Shown here one piece after another: positions 32,183 through 44,517 of a stretch of DNA of 64,000 bases. Below the pieces are notes generated by a model. It saw nothing but the letters and a program-made list of their open reading frames with translations. It made no database searches and was not told where the DNA came from. Origin of the DNA: Cladochytrium replicatum. Taxonomy: Eukaryota; Chytridiomycota; Chytridiomycetes; Cladochytriales; Cladochytriaceae. The position numbers were made by a program, and so were the translations under genes. The DNA lies in NCBI GenBank assembly GCA_025526935.1, contig JAHLKD010000053.1:1-64000 (forward strand). Reading direction: 5' to 3'. The number at the start of each line of letters is the position of its first letter. Within the stretch, counting starts at the first letter, position 1.

Positions 32183-35100
32183 CTAAGTGTAATCACTGTC
32201 GTAGTCACTATTGCCACACATTTCCAGGTTGTTTACTTCTTCCTGTGACTTATCAGAGGCCAGATTACCAGCTGCATCAGGTTTAGATCCAGATGCAACC
32301 AACTGAAGAAACCGCTTCAATATATCTGACTTAACCATCTTTGCTGATGTTGTCACTACATTTGTCTGAGAATGACGTGCAACACTGATAAATGGCCACA
32401 TAGCACGAACACTTGTGTGGAGAGGCTCTGGCACCCATGCTAAATATGCATCAAGAAGGAAAGTTGGATTGGATATCCTAAAATTGAGTCAGTCAAATTC
32501 AAATGTAGAAGTCACGCTCTCACCATGCAGAGAGAAGAGTGCTTCTTGAATCAACCTTTGCTTTCATCAATACATCAACCAAGTTGGCAACTTTGGGCTG
32601 AAGCTTAGCCCAGGTTTTAATTATAGTTGATGGTTTTGGGGTCAAATGGGGCTAGATTTGCCAATGTTAAGATATGAAACACTGCTGCACCATTAAACTC
32701 ACTGCAAGTAGTAAAAACCCTTCCACTTCTTCTGTAGGGACATTCTTTGCTTTTTTGGGCTGCTGTCTATGTGCAGCATTCTTTGCTACTGTAGAGTGAA
32801 GGTGAATCTTTCCTTCCAATAAGGCTTTCGCAAAGAATCTAAACTGCAGAAGTGCTCCAGTATCTGATCTTGAAGCAACAATTGACAATGGAATTTCTGT
32901 TGCTGGCAGCTCCCACATTTTGGCACTGTACAGAGGTTTAACGAATCCAACAATTGTATCCAGTCCTGAATCAAATCTCGGCTCAGGTTGATCCAGGACT
33001 TTTCCATACGATATAAGCTTTGAGTTTGCACCACTTTGCTCCTGACCCACTATTGCTGAGAGCCAATGATCTTCAATTGCTGTTACTCCTTTTAGCCAAA
33101 ATCGTTTTGGCCCAGCTGCATCATTTACATCTCTCTTTCTCAACATCATTGGACCAGAATTGTCAGCTGCTACCCGCTCTTCTACTCCCACGACTTCTTC
33201 ATAAACCACATATTGTGGTGGTGGTCGCACACTACTCATGCATGATGTGTTGTGAATCGCAAAAACTTCTTTGGTGTTTGGTAGTGATGTCATTGTCGAG
33301 TACAACGGTGTATCAGCACGCCCAGTCCCGCGCTTCCGGGCAATCATACTCGCAAACGATGTTGCCTCAACATCCAATTTCGCAATGTGATCTGGGTACC
33401 CGCTGAGAACCACCTGACGTATCAAAGCGTTTTGCTTTGCACTTGGGGGTGACAGTCGTGGGTCAATTGCGAGACTTTCCACATTTACTTGCATCACTTG
33501 CAATTGACTGTCTCCTGCCTGCACACCTGCACCATCTCCAAACCCTTCATTGACTGCAGTCTTCAAAATTCGTGTGATCTGCCGACGTAAGTTTGATATC
33601 TCATCCATTGCCTTCGCCCTCAGAAAATGGTTGCCGCAAAACGTTTGAAGGTGCTCCACAATATTGATTGACCGCGAAGCTTTTGTTGCAGCCTTTGCAA
33701 CCCGGAGTGATTCTGCTGAATATGCTCCGATTGCTCTCAACAGTCTTACCAGATCTGAGGATGGAGGGTCGCCCGCAAATAGCTGTGGAGTGATTTCAGT
33801 GCGAATCAGTTCAGAAGCGCATTTGAATACATACCTGCATGACCTTCCAGAACGCGGCGCGATTCTCCTTTGCAATCTCTTTGCTGTCACCTCCCTTTTC
33901 AGCTGCTTCGTCGTCACTTTCTGAATTTGCCCCGATATGAATTTGATCTCGGATAAACGGATCACCGATAGCAAGACCCGCGACAACGGCGACTATGTAT
34001 GGGAGAATATCATTTCCTTGTTGGGCTGCTACAACCAACCTATAAAGGTTACGCACGCATGTAAGTTACACAGTTTGATTGAAAATATCAACTTACATCT
34101 TGCCGTGTCGGGGGGAGACCGGAAAGCGAGCAAGGAGTCGTCCAAGGAGTGTAACGCGATGAGGAGCAACGGACTCTACAGCGCCTAGATTCACTAGAAG
34201 CTGAAAATTTGTAGGAATCAACTTTTTCCGTCACCGCAGAGTGCGATCTTACATTTTCCGCGCTCATAAGGCTCTCTCTGCCCGGCGGCGTTGGGAAAGG
34301 GAAGCCGACAACATGATTGATTCCCATAGCCTTCATGTGTAGCACGACCCCTAAACCCCACTTGAGGCTCGTCGGATAGAAAGATTGCTTTCTCAATTAC
34401 CTTCGATGGGAATACGCAAGATCTCGGGTTCGGAGAACTGTGAAAAGTAATCGTTGAAGACAGCGGAACTGTACAGCCTGTAGCAGTGGCCAGGCTGAAC
34501 TCGACCAGCACGGCCCGCTCTTTGGTCAGCCGATGCTCGCGATGTCCAGCCAATCGAGTAAGTTTGCGCACCACTGTACGCATCATATTTACGCTGCGAA
34601 CGAAATAAGTATTCGCGATCGTCCATTTCAAAATGTTTTGCTTACCTCTTTAACCTTGCCGCAATCCACGACGTACCGTATGCCAGGGATTGTAAGCGAA
34701 GTCTCCGCAATATTGGTAGCAACTACGACAAGACGTGTCCCCGGAGGCGGTTCTTCGAAAACTCGGAGCTGGGCGGCGGTTGGAAGAGCGGAGTATAGCG
34801 GAAGGACATGGAGCGGAGTGGCTGTTTGTACAAAACATACTTATAGAACGTTTCAAACGGTTTAAAACAGTAAATACCTTCTCGTCCAATCGCTCTGGAA
34901 GCACTATCTTTGCCGAGCTTTCCATCCTCATCGTCTCCTTCGCCATCCATTCCTCCCAGGACATCAACTTCTTCTTCTTCATCATCTTCACTATCACCTT
35001 CGTCATCGTCACTTTCTGAGTCAATCCCCGCATCTCTCTTCACCATTACGTCGTCCAAGTCGTCACTCATTTCACGAAACAGAAGATCTTCTTCCTCTTG

Positions 35101-37668
35101 AGTCGGCTCCTCCGACGCTCCAAGGTCCTCGTTTGCCTCGTTGAAACTCTTCTGACTGGGGAAAACTCGCCGAAGCTTTCGCGCGAGAATCTGAATCTCC
35201 TGCTGCCCAGTCAAGAACACCAATATCCCACCATGCGGAAGTCGAGTATGAATCTTCGATACTTTGGCGAAAGCTTCTTTCACATAATCAATATCAGGAG
35301 TCCGCCTGTTATAGTGGATCGTCACCTGTTATCTAAAGTTAACCAACTATAAAATGAACTAATCCTTTCACCCACCTTGAATTGTCGCCCATCAACCTTA
35401 ACGACCGGCGGCTTTCCTTCCCTCTTTGTGACGATGCCTTCTACTTTGACACCACTGGTCGTGTCATTCGAATCAGCGTCTCGATTGGAGACGTTGCTAT
35501 CGACCTTAAGAATTTGGGAACCCTGGTGCGCCGGAAACAATACGTCGTTACCGACAAAATCCTCCACACGCAGTGTCGCACTCATGATCACAAGTTTCAG
35601 AGGCTTAATCCTGGCAAAACTTCCACTCTTTGCCTTCCGAATTTCCGCCCGATGAAGACGATTTCTGAGCGCCACAATCCGTGATAACCATCCTATGAGT
35701 ACATCCGTCCCAACTGTCCGTTCGTGAGCCTCATCGATGATGATGCAGCTGTATTGTTGCAGCAGCAAGCCTTCCCCATCCACGTTCTCGCTCCCAACTT
35801 CGTTGGTGTTTGTGGATGACAGCTCTCGAAGCAGGATACCGTCTGTCATGAACTTGATCCGCGTGCGCGGCCCAACTGTGCTGGAATCGTATCGAATCTG
35901 GTAGCCGACAACATTCTTGTTTTCTTTAGGTGTTCCGCCAACCTTCAGTTCAAACCCCATCTCCTCCGAAACTCGACGGGCCATCCCAACTGCGGCAACA
36001 CGTCTTGGTTGGGTCACACCGACCATCCCAGCATAAAGAGGGTGCAGTGGATCCCCGAATCCAGCCTCGTAGAGAAACTGCGGGACTTGGGTTGTCTTTC
36101 CGGATCCCGTTTCACCACACAAGACGGTAACATCGTTGGCAAGAATTGTTTCCATGATGGCCTGTTCCTCTCCAACGACAGGGAGTTCGAGCCGTTTGAG
36201 CTGGAGTTCCTGTGGTCGCTCAACTGGCACATGGTAGGCGGGCTTTTCTGACGCAATTTTACGCAAAGCTGGGGGTTTCGGAGGTGCCACCTTCTCCGTA
36301 TTAGAAAAACTCTTCGGCACATTCGGCACTGCCTCTCCATTAACAACATCCATGTTCCAGTTCGACCTCGCAGTGGCCGACTCTTGTTTAAGTTCATCTG
36401 AATCAGCATCATCACTATCCACTTCCATCTCATCGCTTGCGTTCTCAATTTCGCTGTCTTCCTCACTGCTCTCTTCCTCATTATCTTCTTCACTCTCTGA
36501 AACTGTCATTCTCTTCTTCTGCTTTTTGTTTTCACGCAGTCGCTTTCGTTTTCTTTGGATTCGTGTTAGCATAGCCGGAGCTGATGCGCCTTCGCCGCTT
36601 TTCTTCAGTGCAGCCCCGAAACCTGTGGGAAGGTTTGCAGCGTCCGGTGCAGAAGATGCCTTCATGGCACCACCAAACCCTCCATCAAACACCACCGGAA
36701 CTGAGGACGCACCGTCGACCTTTTCCTGTCCGCTATCTCCTCCCCACTTTGCAGTAGCTTTTGCAGCAATTGCTGCAATGGTTCTCTTTGGGGGTACCGA
36801 GTGTGCTTCAGCTGCAGACTCTAACGAACCGGACGCGCGGCCATGATCCACTTCAACGAACGATTGAAAATGCATGGAATTACTCGCCGTTTCAACATCG
36901 CTGTCATCTTCACCATCGCTGCTCTGATCTCCAACTTCAATCTCTTTTTCGACAAACAGCTTCACATTCGGATCCGATTGAGGTAAACCCTGGCGGTCTT
37001 CGAGCAGGGCCTGACGAAGCTTCTCCCTCGCTGTAAGTTTCTAAAAAATAAAACAGTAAATTCAGAAACATCGCGTTCACAGAATTCTTACGCACCCCGC
37101 TGCCGAGCTTTTTGCTGGAAAGCAATAGATCCGACGAGAACGTCTCCTTGCTGCATTGAATAGCAGTGAGCAAGAAAAGAAGTACGACCTTTTCTTTTAC
37201 CTTAGCTTGTCGATCAATCTCTTCTTCTCTTCTTTCTTCAATTGTTTCGCCTGTAAACCAATCGCATTACGCATGATTCCGCTCCTTCCCATTGATTCAA
37301 ATACCACAAATTTCTCAAGTCTTTTTAGTTTCTTTCCCGTAACTTTTCCTGCTGGAGCATCCGGAAGTTGAGATAAAACGTGAACTCTTTTTTCTCTTCC
37401 TTGTGCTTCTGTTATCGGCTCGGTCTCTTCGGAAGCGCGATTCCTCTTTCGCTTTGACGAAGGAAACACCAGGAGCGGATTTGCTGAGTTTGTTCTGGGG
37501 AGAGTCAAGCCAGTTTAGATGACAACGCTAAACTTCGTACCCGACATAATGGTCAGTCTCCGCCGCGATGCGGACATCCTGATTTTCTTCCTGAGCACCA
37601 CCAACTACTGCACTGGCAGGTCTCGCTGTGCGTGCCTTTGCATTGAAGCGTGTCCTCAGCCTTCCCAT
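32183..37668 (-). CDS. ECM16: DEAH-box RNA helicase DHX37/Dhr1 (Ecm16)
   Basis: Large spliced minus-strand gene. The N-terminus [17 protein letters not shown] joins across an intron (GTC GG|gtacg...cag|A) to [17 protein letters not shown]. Long acidic and Ser-rich stretches precede the helicase core. Motifs: [17 protein letters not shown] (I), TQPRRVAA (Ia), DEAH (II), MSATL (III), [10 protein letters not shown] (IV), [13 protein letters not shown] (V), [19 protein letters not shown] (VI). An acidic insert ([14 protein letters not shown]...) lies between motifs IV and V, typical of this subfamily. HA2 and OB-fold regions follow; the C-terminal exons are at 32183-32650. Dhr1/DHX37 removes U3 snoRNA from pre-ribosomes during small-subunit assembly in the nucleolus. 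Confidence 0.93.
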
Positions 37669-37887
37669 CCCCAGATGTCAGCTTTCAGCTCAGAAAACCT
37701 GTCAGAAACTCAGCCTCAGCCACATCATAGGAAAATTTCGCTTGAAAATTTGTGCCTGCAAAATGCCATCCGCGATTACAGCAATAGGGGAAGGCAATAT
37801 TGGAGGGAAAGATCAGGGGGGTTGGTTGTGCTTTGCATTATAAAATAGACCACTACCCCCTTCCCCCAACATTCCGGCTTCGGAATC
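37669..37887. promoter_or_regulatory. Divergent promoter between helicase and fungalysin
   Basis: About 220 bases separate the two starts. A TATA-like attataaaata lies about 45 bases before the fungalysin ATG. No comparable box is evident on the helicase side, as is common for housekeeping genes. Confidence 0.45.
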
Positions 37888-40212
37888 ATGCTGTGGTTGA
37901 GAATTCTTCTGGCAGCATTGGCTTCCCAAGCCATAGCTGCTCCTCATGGCTACACAACCAGGAGGGCGGTTTCGCTCCCTCGCTACTTCCATCCCAACTC
38001 TGTTGCCGGAAATCCTACCTCCCCAGGCTCCAGGCTCACGAAGCTTGAGCCTTTGGAAGTCGTGAAGGATTACTTGAAATCTGAATTTGGTATTGGTGCC
38101 ACGGATTATGTTGTAACCGGAATGTGGGTCTTGGCGACTATCGTGCATGATTAGCATTTTAATCTATTTCTTTGAAGGCACAAATCACAAGTTGGAGTTA
38201 CTCACGTCCATGTTGCCCAGGTGATGAACGGCCTCCCTGCTTCGAATGCAGTCGCAAACTTCAACATTGGCACCGCCGGAGAGGTCATCTCGATGTACCA
38301 TAGCTTCATCCCCCGTGCTTCTGTCGGCTCGGCCAAACTCAGCGGCTCAGCCATCAGTGCCGATCGAGCTGTCCACTCATTTGCGATCGCAAGTGGTCTG
38401 CCGTTGACTGACAAGCTCACCGTTACCCAGGCTGGAGATGGTTTCATTGTGTCTGGTGCATCCTTCGCAATCGAGCCCATAAAGGCAAAAGAAGTGTATT
38501 ATCAGACTGAAGCAGGTTTGGTTCGAGCATGGGAGATGAGCATTAACATGCCTGATCTATGGTAAGTCCACAACGTTTGACTTTAGTGGCTGCAAATATC
38601 AACAGTTTTCTTGCAGGCAAGATGTTTTCGTGGATGCTTTAACCGGCGCAGTCGTCGGAGTTGCGACCTGGACTTCGGACTGGACAGAGTCATACGAGAA
38701 CATTGCAGCACTCGCGGCTAAAGGATCGACTGAAGACCTCCCGACGAAGACAACGAAATCCTCAAAGTTAGAGAAGCGCGATATCTTGCCTGCTACGTAT
38801 GGTGTAGTTCCCATTGGAAAGACCGATCCAGTTGATAGCGGAGGGTTACAAACGTTGGTCAGCCCATGGGATCTCAACGCTTCTCCTGATGGATGGCACG
38901 TTGTGAACGACACGCAGTTTTATGAAGTTCGGGGTAACAACGTAATCGCCCAAGCCAATCCAAACAATGTGTTTGCTGGTGGTCTTCCTGCACTCCCTCG
39001 CCCTAACAGCACTACCCTTGATTTTGAATACACACTCGACGTTACCAAAGCTCCGTCAGACCCGCAGAACCAGGCCGTCTCTGTCGTCAACGTTTTCTAC
39101 ATCGCGAACACAATGCACGACCTTTACTACAACTACGGTTTCGATGAGGCAGCCGGAAATTTCCAAGCGTACAACTACGATAAAGGAGGATCTGGAAATG
39201 ATGCCGTTCTTGCTAATGCTCAGGACAGTTTCGGAGCCAACAACGCTAATTTTGCGACCCCTGTGGATGGATCGCCAGGGCACATGCGGGTGGCTCTCTA
39301 CACATACACAACTCCAAACAGAGATTCTGGTCTTGCGAATGAAATTGTGGTAAGTCCGCATTTCGCTCCTGACATTCAACTTTACAATAACATGACTTAA
39401 TGTAGGCTCACGAAATGACCCATGGCCTTACGAACCGACTCACCGGTGGACCGGCAAACTCAAACTGTCTCCAAGATTACGAGAGTGGAGGACTGGCCGA
39501 AGGGTGGTCGGATGCGTTTGCACTCTTCGTGACTTTACACGACGACGCTGACCGGAACGGCTCCTACCCGTCGGGGGTATGGCTACGAAACAAAACCGGT
39601 GGCTTCCGCACGTACCCATACTCAACTGATATGACTGTCAACAACATGACCTACGCAGACATTCAAAAGCAATCAGAGGTCCACTTCATGGGAACGATCT
39701 GGACTACAGTCATGAACGAAATCCTGTGGAACATGGTAGACATATCAGGGCGAACGCCAACGGCCCAGATCATCGCAAACCACAATGGGGGCACCGGAAA
39801 TACTGACTTGATCAAGATACTTATACAGAGTTTCAAGATGCAACCCTGCAACCCCACTTTCCTGCAAGCCAAGCAGGCTATGCTTGATGCCGAGGCTCTA
39901 TTGTTCGGTGGAATGTACGCTTGCGCTATTCATGCAGGATTCGCGAAGCGTGGAATGGGGCGCTATGCGTCGGTCATCAAGATCAATGACTTCAACTTGC
40001 CTGTGCAATGCGGAGGTGCGGACATCCCGCCGCCTACACAATCTCCGATCGACTACTGCTCGCACTCCGTGTGCAAAAGTGGGGGTCCGCTTATCCCGGA
40101 CTGCAATGAATGCGCGATCGCACTCTGTTCGATGGACAAGTACTGCTGCAAAATTAGTTGGGATTCCACCTGCGTCGCAGAAGTAAAGACGTATTGCTCA
40201 GTGACTTGCTGA
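37888..40212 (+). CDS. Secreted fungalysin metalloprotease (M36) with C-terminal Cys-rich domain
   Basis: Starts with signal peptide MLWLRILLAALASQAIAAPHG. A propeptide follows (YLKSEFGIGATDYVV, GVTHVHVAQVMNGLPASNAV, with FTP-like features) and ends near KREKRD-type basic residues (KLEKRDILP). The mature enzyme has FYIANTMHDLYYNYGFDEAA, the zinc motif HEMTHG, and GGLAEGWSDAFA with the third ligand Glu. This is peptidase family M36, which degrades extracellular proteins. The intron near 39350-39404 ends just before AHEMTH. After the catalytic domain a PPPTQSPID linker leads to about 50 residues with ten cysteines (CSHSVCKSG..., CNECAIALCSMDKYCC, WDSTCVAEVKTYC), not part of the core M36 fold. 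The first intron's exact donor (near 38122) is uncertain. Confidence 0.92.
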
Positions 40213-40520
40213 ATTTTTTGTTGGCAATTGCTGACACTGCAATCTTTGCATGATTTTACAACCTTTTCACGGCATTTCACTACATTTCATACCCCGAAGA
40301 TGCATGGGCTCTTCTATGATGGACTAAACTACAAGAGATTCAACAACAAATATTCAAGAAAGCTACTTCGAATGATGTGTGTCCGGGCAATGAATAACTT
40401 CGTGGTATCTTAAGCGTGTGTTTTCCCTTTTTAGACCAGCCAACCATGGTAGCCCAATCACAGCTTTCGCAGTCCAAGTTCTTTTGAGAAGTTTCAAAGG
40501 CAGAATTGTAAAGCAGCCGT

Positions 40521-40775
40521 TCAAGAGGCAGCACCAACGAATCCCTTTGGCAGCACTTTTGGTTTCTGGACATTGAGAGGCAAGAGAGCAGCTAGCTCCG
40601 CCTCAAAGACGAATCGTGTTCGTCCATCCTTCCAGCATTGAGTCGGCACTATCAATTTTACAGTAACCACCCCTGAGTGATCGTCTCGTTTGTTGTCGAT
40701 CAGGTAGTGAGTTCCATCCATCACGCAACACGCAGTTCTCACCGATGCAAAAAACCTGCGATTGTTCCACATTTG
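40521..40775 (-). CDS. Possible small uncharacterised protein
   Basis: Minus-strand frame of about 84 codons reading MWNNRRFFASVRTACCVMDG, then VVTVKLIVPTQCWKDG and FVFEAELAALLPL. It has coding-like composition but no recognised family. It lies between the convergent end of the fungalysin and the start of CDC14. Could be part of a spliced gene or chance. Confidence 0.3.
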   Translation of the reverse strand, partial: QMWNNRRFFASVRTACCVMDGTHYLIDNKRDDHSGVVTVKLIVPTQCWKDGRTRFVFEAELAALLPLNVQKPKVLPKGFVGAAS

Positions 40776-40875
40776 TTGCAACTTCTATCCGGCGTCGCTC
40801 ATCACAATGTATATCCACTTTCTGTGTTCATTAGAATATATCTCCCTGGCCTCTGGATAATTCCGTTTTAGAAGA

Positions 40876-43263
40876 ATGCCGTTCCAAACATCCCTACCGA
40901 ATCATGCCTCGAGCGCTACCGCTGCTGATCTTCTAGCAAATGCCAAAGAATTCATAAAAGGTAGAATGTTTTTGAATCCCTCTTTTCGTAGCTAACTTGT
41001 TTGCCTCTCCAGACAAGTTATACTTCACCTGCTTGTCACGAGCTCCTCCGCAATTTCCGAATGTTCACTTTTTCACCATTGACGGTGTTCTCAATTATGT
41101 CAATTTCTTTTCCGATTTTGGCCCATCAAGTTTCGCTCATGTCCTGCGCTTTGCTCAGATATTGACAGAAAAGTTTCAGGTAGGAAAGCACTGTTGCTGC
41201 CCGAGTATATGCACTGATGGACTTGCATCTGCCAATGTAGAACCCATTCTTGACAAGCAAAAAGATTTGCTTATATTCCAGCTTAGAAAATGATCGTCGT
41301 GCAAATGCAGCGTTTCTCATTTGCTCCTACATGGTGAGTTTTTTGACTCGATGTGAATCCTCCATTCATAGTCCTATCCATAGTTGATCGTCCACAAACA
41401 AAACCCTGAGGAAGCATACTTCCCACTTTTGACCATGCAGCCTCCGTTTGTTCCTTACCGTGATGCAGGTTATGGGGCTGCAACTTACCATATCACCATC
41501 CTGGACTGTCTCCGTGGACTCCACAAAGCTCTCGTTGTGGGATTGATCAACCTCGACGACTTTAACTTGGAGGAATACGAGTTCTTCGAGAAAGTGGAGA
41601 ACGGCGACCTTAACTGGATTGGCGACAAGTTTATCGCCCTCGCTTCTCCCCATGATGACCCACCAGGATTTGTGTCGCCATATCAAGGAGCGGCTCGACC
41701 AATTTACTCCATTGGAGCAAGTACAGCGCCGCTCGGAAACATTTTCAGCAGCATGATGCAAGGTACCGCTGTTAGATCGCTCCCCAACCCTGGCCAGAAA
41801 CCCGCATCTCCGTACCGAAGCGTGTATCAAATCGATTCACTTGTGCGATACCTTAGGGAGAAAGGTGTTGGCACCATCGTACGTTTGAACAACAAGCTGT
41901 ACGACAGGAAAAAGTTCGTTGATGCTGGAGTCAATCACATCGAGATGTATTTCCCGGACGGCACGACCCCACCGGACGGAATATTGAAAAGATTTCTGGA
42001 TCTTTGCGAAAGCAGACCTGGTAAGCCGGTCACTCGCATTGGGATGGATTTTGCATTTTGATAGATTCAAACGATAGGACCTATCGCGGTGCATTGCAAG
42101 GCAGGTCTTGGGAGGACGGGCTCTCTCATTGCTGCGTTCTTGATGAAGCATTATCGATTCACAACGTCTGAGGTCATTGGATATCTCCGCATTATTCGAC
42201 CTGGGAGCGTGGTTGGACCTCAACAAAACTGGCTTCAAAGGTTTGTTTTCAGATATAATTATTGGCGTTCGTTAAAGATCTGATTCCTTTAACAAAGTAT
42301 GCAGGCACGTTTGTGGAAGATGACACCCACTCTCAAGCTGGCAACGCACATTTCATGCCTTCGTCCTTCCACTTTTGCACAGTCTTCTCGCTTCCCTCCA
42401 CTTCCGTTCTCAACATCCTACAAACCCGCGGTAGCTGGGGCGATCAACCCTGCGTCCTTGACTGCTGAGATTGCCGCAATGTCTGCACTTTCCGTCGGGA
42501 AGTTCCAGAAGGAAGAAGATGACGAGGATGACGATGATGCGATGGAAGGCGATGATGATGAGGTGTTCGAAGATGCGAGGACTGGAGAAGAAGCTAGAAA
42601 CCAGTACGCTTACTCACCAACAAGGACTACAGTAAGTATGAAATGCCAACAAGACAGAAAACTGAAGAGCGTTGGATTTAGTTTGGGCAACCACAGCAAC
42701 AACGCCAGCAACGCGCCAGAGCGTCACCGACAGATCCTGGACGTCGTGCAGATGACGCCGATGAGGATCATAACGGTGACATCGAGGACGAAGAGGAAGG
42801 CGACATTCTCACTCAGCACGGAGCACAGTCAGCCATGGACGATGACGACCCGACCTTTGTGGCACACATGCACCGCGTTCATCACATTCCTCTGCAGCCG
42901 CGCAAGGGTCCGAAAGGTGGGAACGATGCGCCTGCTCTAGTTCCAGCAAACTTGTCGTCCGCAGCGTCTGTTCCAGGGAACTATTGGGTAACTGGCGATC
43001 CAATGCTTTCCGCGTTGGTTTGCAGGCTAAAAATCTTCTTTTTCGATCTTTCAAAGAATCCCGCAGGCGATCTTCTGAATGCCGCCAAACAAACTCAGAT
43101 ATTGCAACAGCAGCAACAACAGGGGCAACAGGTCAAGAACAGCAGCCGGTGAGGATACGTCATCACGGTTATTTTATGGCTCATTCTTACGTCGGCTCAA
43201 TAGCGCGATATCGCAGCAGCAGCCACAACAGCAAACTGCTCAAGAGGCAAGGAGGCGATAATG
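40876..43263 (+). CDS. CDC14: Cdc14 dual-specificity phosphatase
   Basis: Multi-exon gene starting [20 protein letters not shown]. The N-terminal domain has [17 protein letters not shown] and [20 protein letters not shown], then [12 protein letters not shown]. The catalytic domain has [11 protein letters not shown] and the P-loop [15 protein letters not shown] with catalytic Cys and Arg, then [16 protein letters not shown], diagnostic for Cdc14. It removes phosphates from CDK Ser-Pro sites and drives mitotic exit and cytokinesis. The C-terminus is acidic, Gln-rich and probably disordered. Splicing after about 42960 is ambiguous and the stop could be at 43263 or as late as 43373. Confidence 0.92.
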
Positions 43264-43469
43264 TATGGGGGAGCACTGACTTTGGCGACGATACGGACGT
43301 TGGGATTCCTCGTAGTACTTTCATTATGAACTATTATTATTCTTCTAAACCATTATTTAATGCGCTTTATTAAATACGCTTCGATCACCAACATTCTTCA
43401 ACATTCGTGATCACCAGCTCAATTTGACCTGGGTTGGTCTCTGCACATAGGTGCACTAAGCTCTCCATC

Positions 43470-44288
43470 ATGGCCAATCCCGGCGGGTTAACTGTTCCTA
43501 GCGCCCTCGAACCGATCAATCTACCGTCACAAGCCCGCCCAAGTATATCAATAGGCAAAAGGCAGAGAAGTCAAGCCGTGTCCGATGCACTGGCTGCTAC
43601 AGACCGCTTATGGGCGCAAGGAAAGCTTGCACCACCAGATCTGGATGTTGAGCGAATCAGCAAGAAGCATGAGGATTTGGTGAACGAGCTTGAAGAGCGG
43701 AGGGCAACAAAGTGGCGTTATAGGCTTGATGTAGAGATTTTGCGTGAAGAAGTGGAGTTGCTAAGCAGACATCGTGAAGAGGTGAGTGATTTCAAGTTCG
43801 TCAATCACAGATCAAGGACTCTTAAGTTTTCTTTGGTGTACCTTTGTTTACGGAAGAGGCAACGTCGGCTGGAAAGTTTGTTTGCCGAGAATCAGTCACT
43901 GATCAACGCTTTGGCGACCGGGACGCACGCTGTTCATACAAACACATATGCTTACAAGCTCCATGAGCTGGCGTTGCAATATGTTGAAATTCACCGGAAC
44001 TATGTTTCGCGCGCAAACCCCTCAACTCAGGACACGTTTGCCGACAGTGAAACGAAAGATCCTGGGAGCAGACCGAGCTCAACTCAACATGAGCCCAGCA
44101 TACCAGGATCTGAGAATGACACTTTGGCGACGGATTCAGAAATACCCAGCATTGTAACAATTTTATCAACGACTCCCACACCAGTATCGGGGTCTTTACG
44201 TGTTTCCATAGCGCCCCCACCACGCTCCGACAACTTGTTGCTGCCAGAGGTCCCGTTGCTTCGTCTTCCAACTCGCGGAAAGCGCTGA
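43470..44288 (+). CDS. Uncharacterised coiled-coil protein
   Basis: The ATG at 43470 (MANPGGLTVPSALEPINLPS) opens a frame with a charged helical middle (VERISKKHEDLVNELEERRA, RYRLDVEILREEVELL) likely to form a coiled coil. An intron with donor gtgagtgatt near 43783 and acceptor near 43856 probably removes a poorly coding stretch; both versions stay in frame. A second helix (RRLESLFAENQSLINALATG) and a Ser/Pro-rich disordered tail follow. No family recognised. Confidence 0.6.
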   Translation: MANPGGLTVPSALEPINLPSQARPSISIGKRQRSQAVSDALAATDRLWAQGKLAPPDLDVERISKKHEDLVNELEERRATKWRYRLDVEILREEVELLSRHREEVSDFKFVNHRSRTLKFSLVYLCLRKRQRRLESLFAENQSLINALATGTHAVHTNTYAYKLHELALQYVEIHRNYVSRANPSTQDTFADSETKDPGSRPSSTQHEPSIPGSENDTLATDSEIPSIVTILSTTPTPVSGSLRVSIAPPPRSDNLLLPEVPLLRLPTRGKR

Positions 44289-44517
44289 ACCATGGATAAT
44301 GCCAGAAATGTAGTAAACATCTGTAGCTAAAAACAAAAATTGTTCCCACTTTCCTTTCCCACGTGCTCCTCCATTCCGTGTCTGCCTGGGGTGTCACGGA
44401 ACCACAAGAACCGAGTCCCACTCAACGGACGCACGCGAGAAGCCGTAGATTCTCGGAATCTTGGAAGTGATCTTGATCGCATCGCTGGACTACCGTTGCG
44501 TGCTGGCTGTGTCCCAA

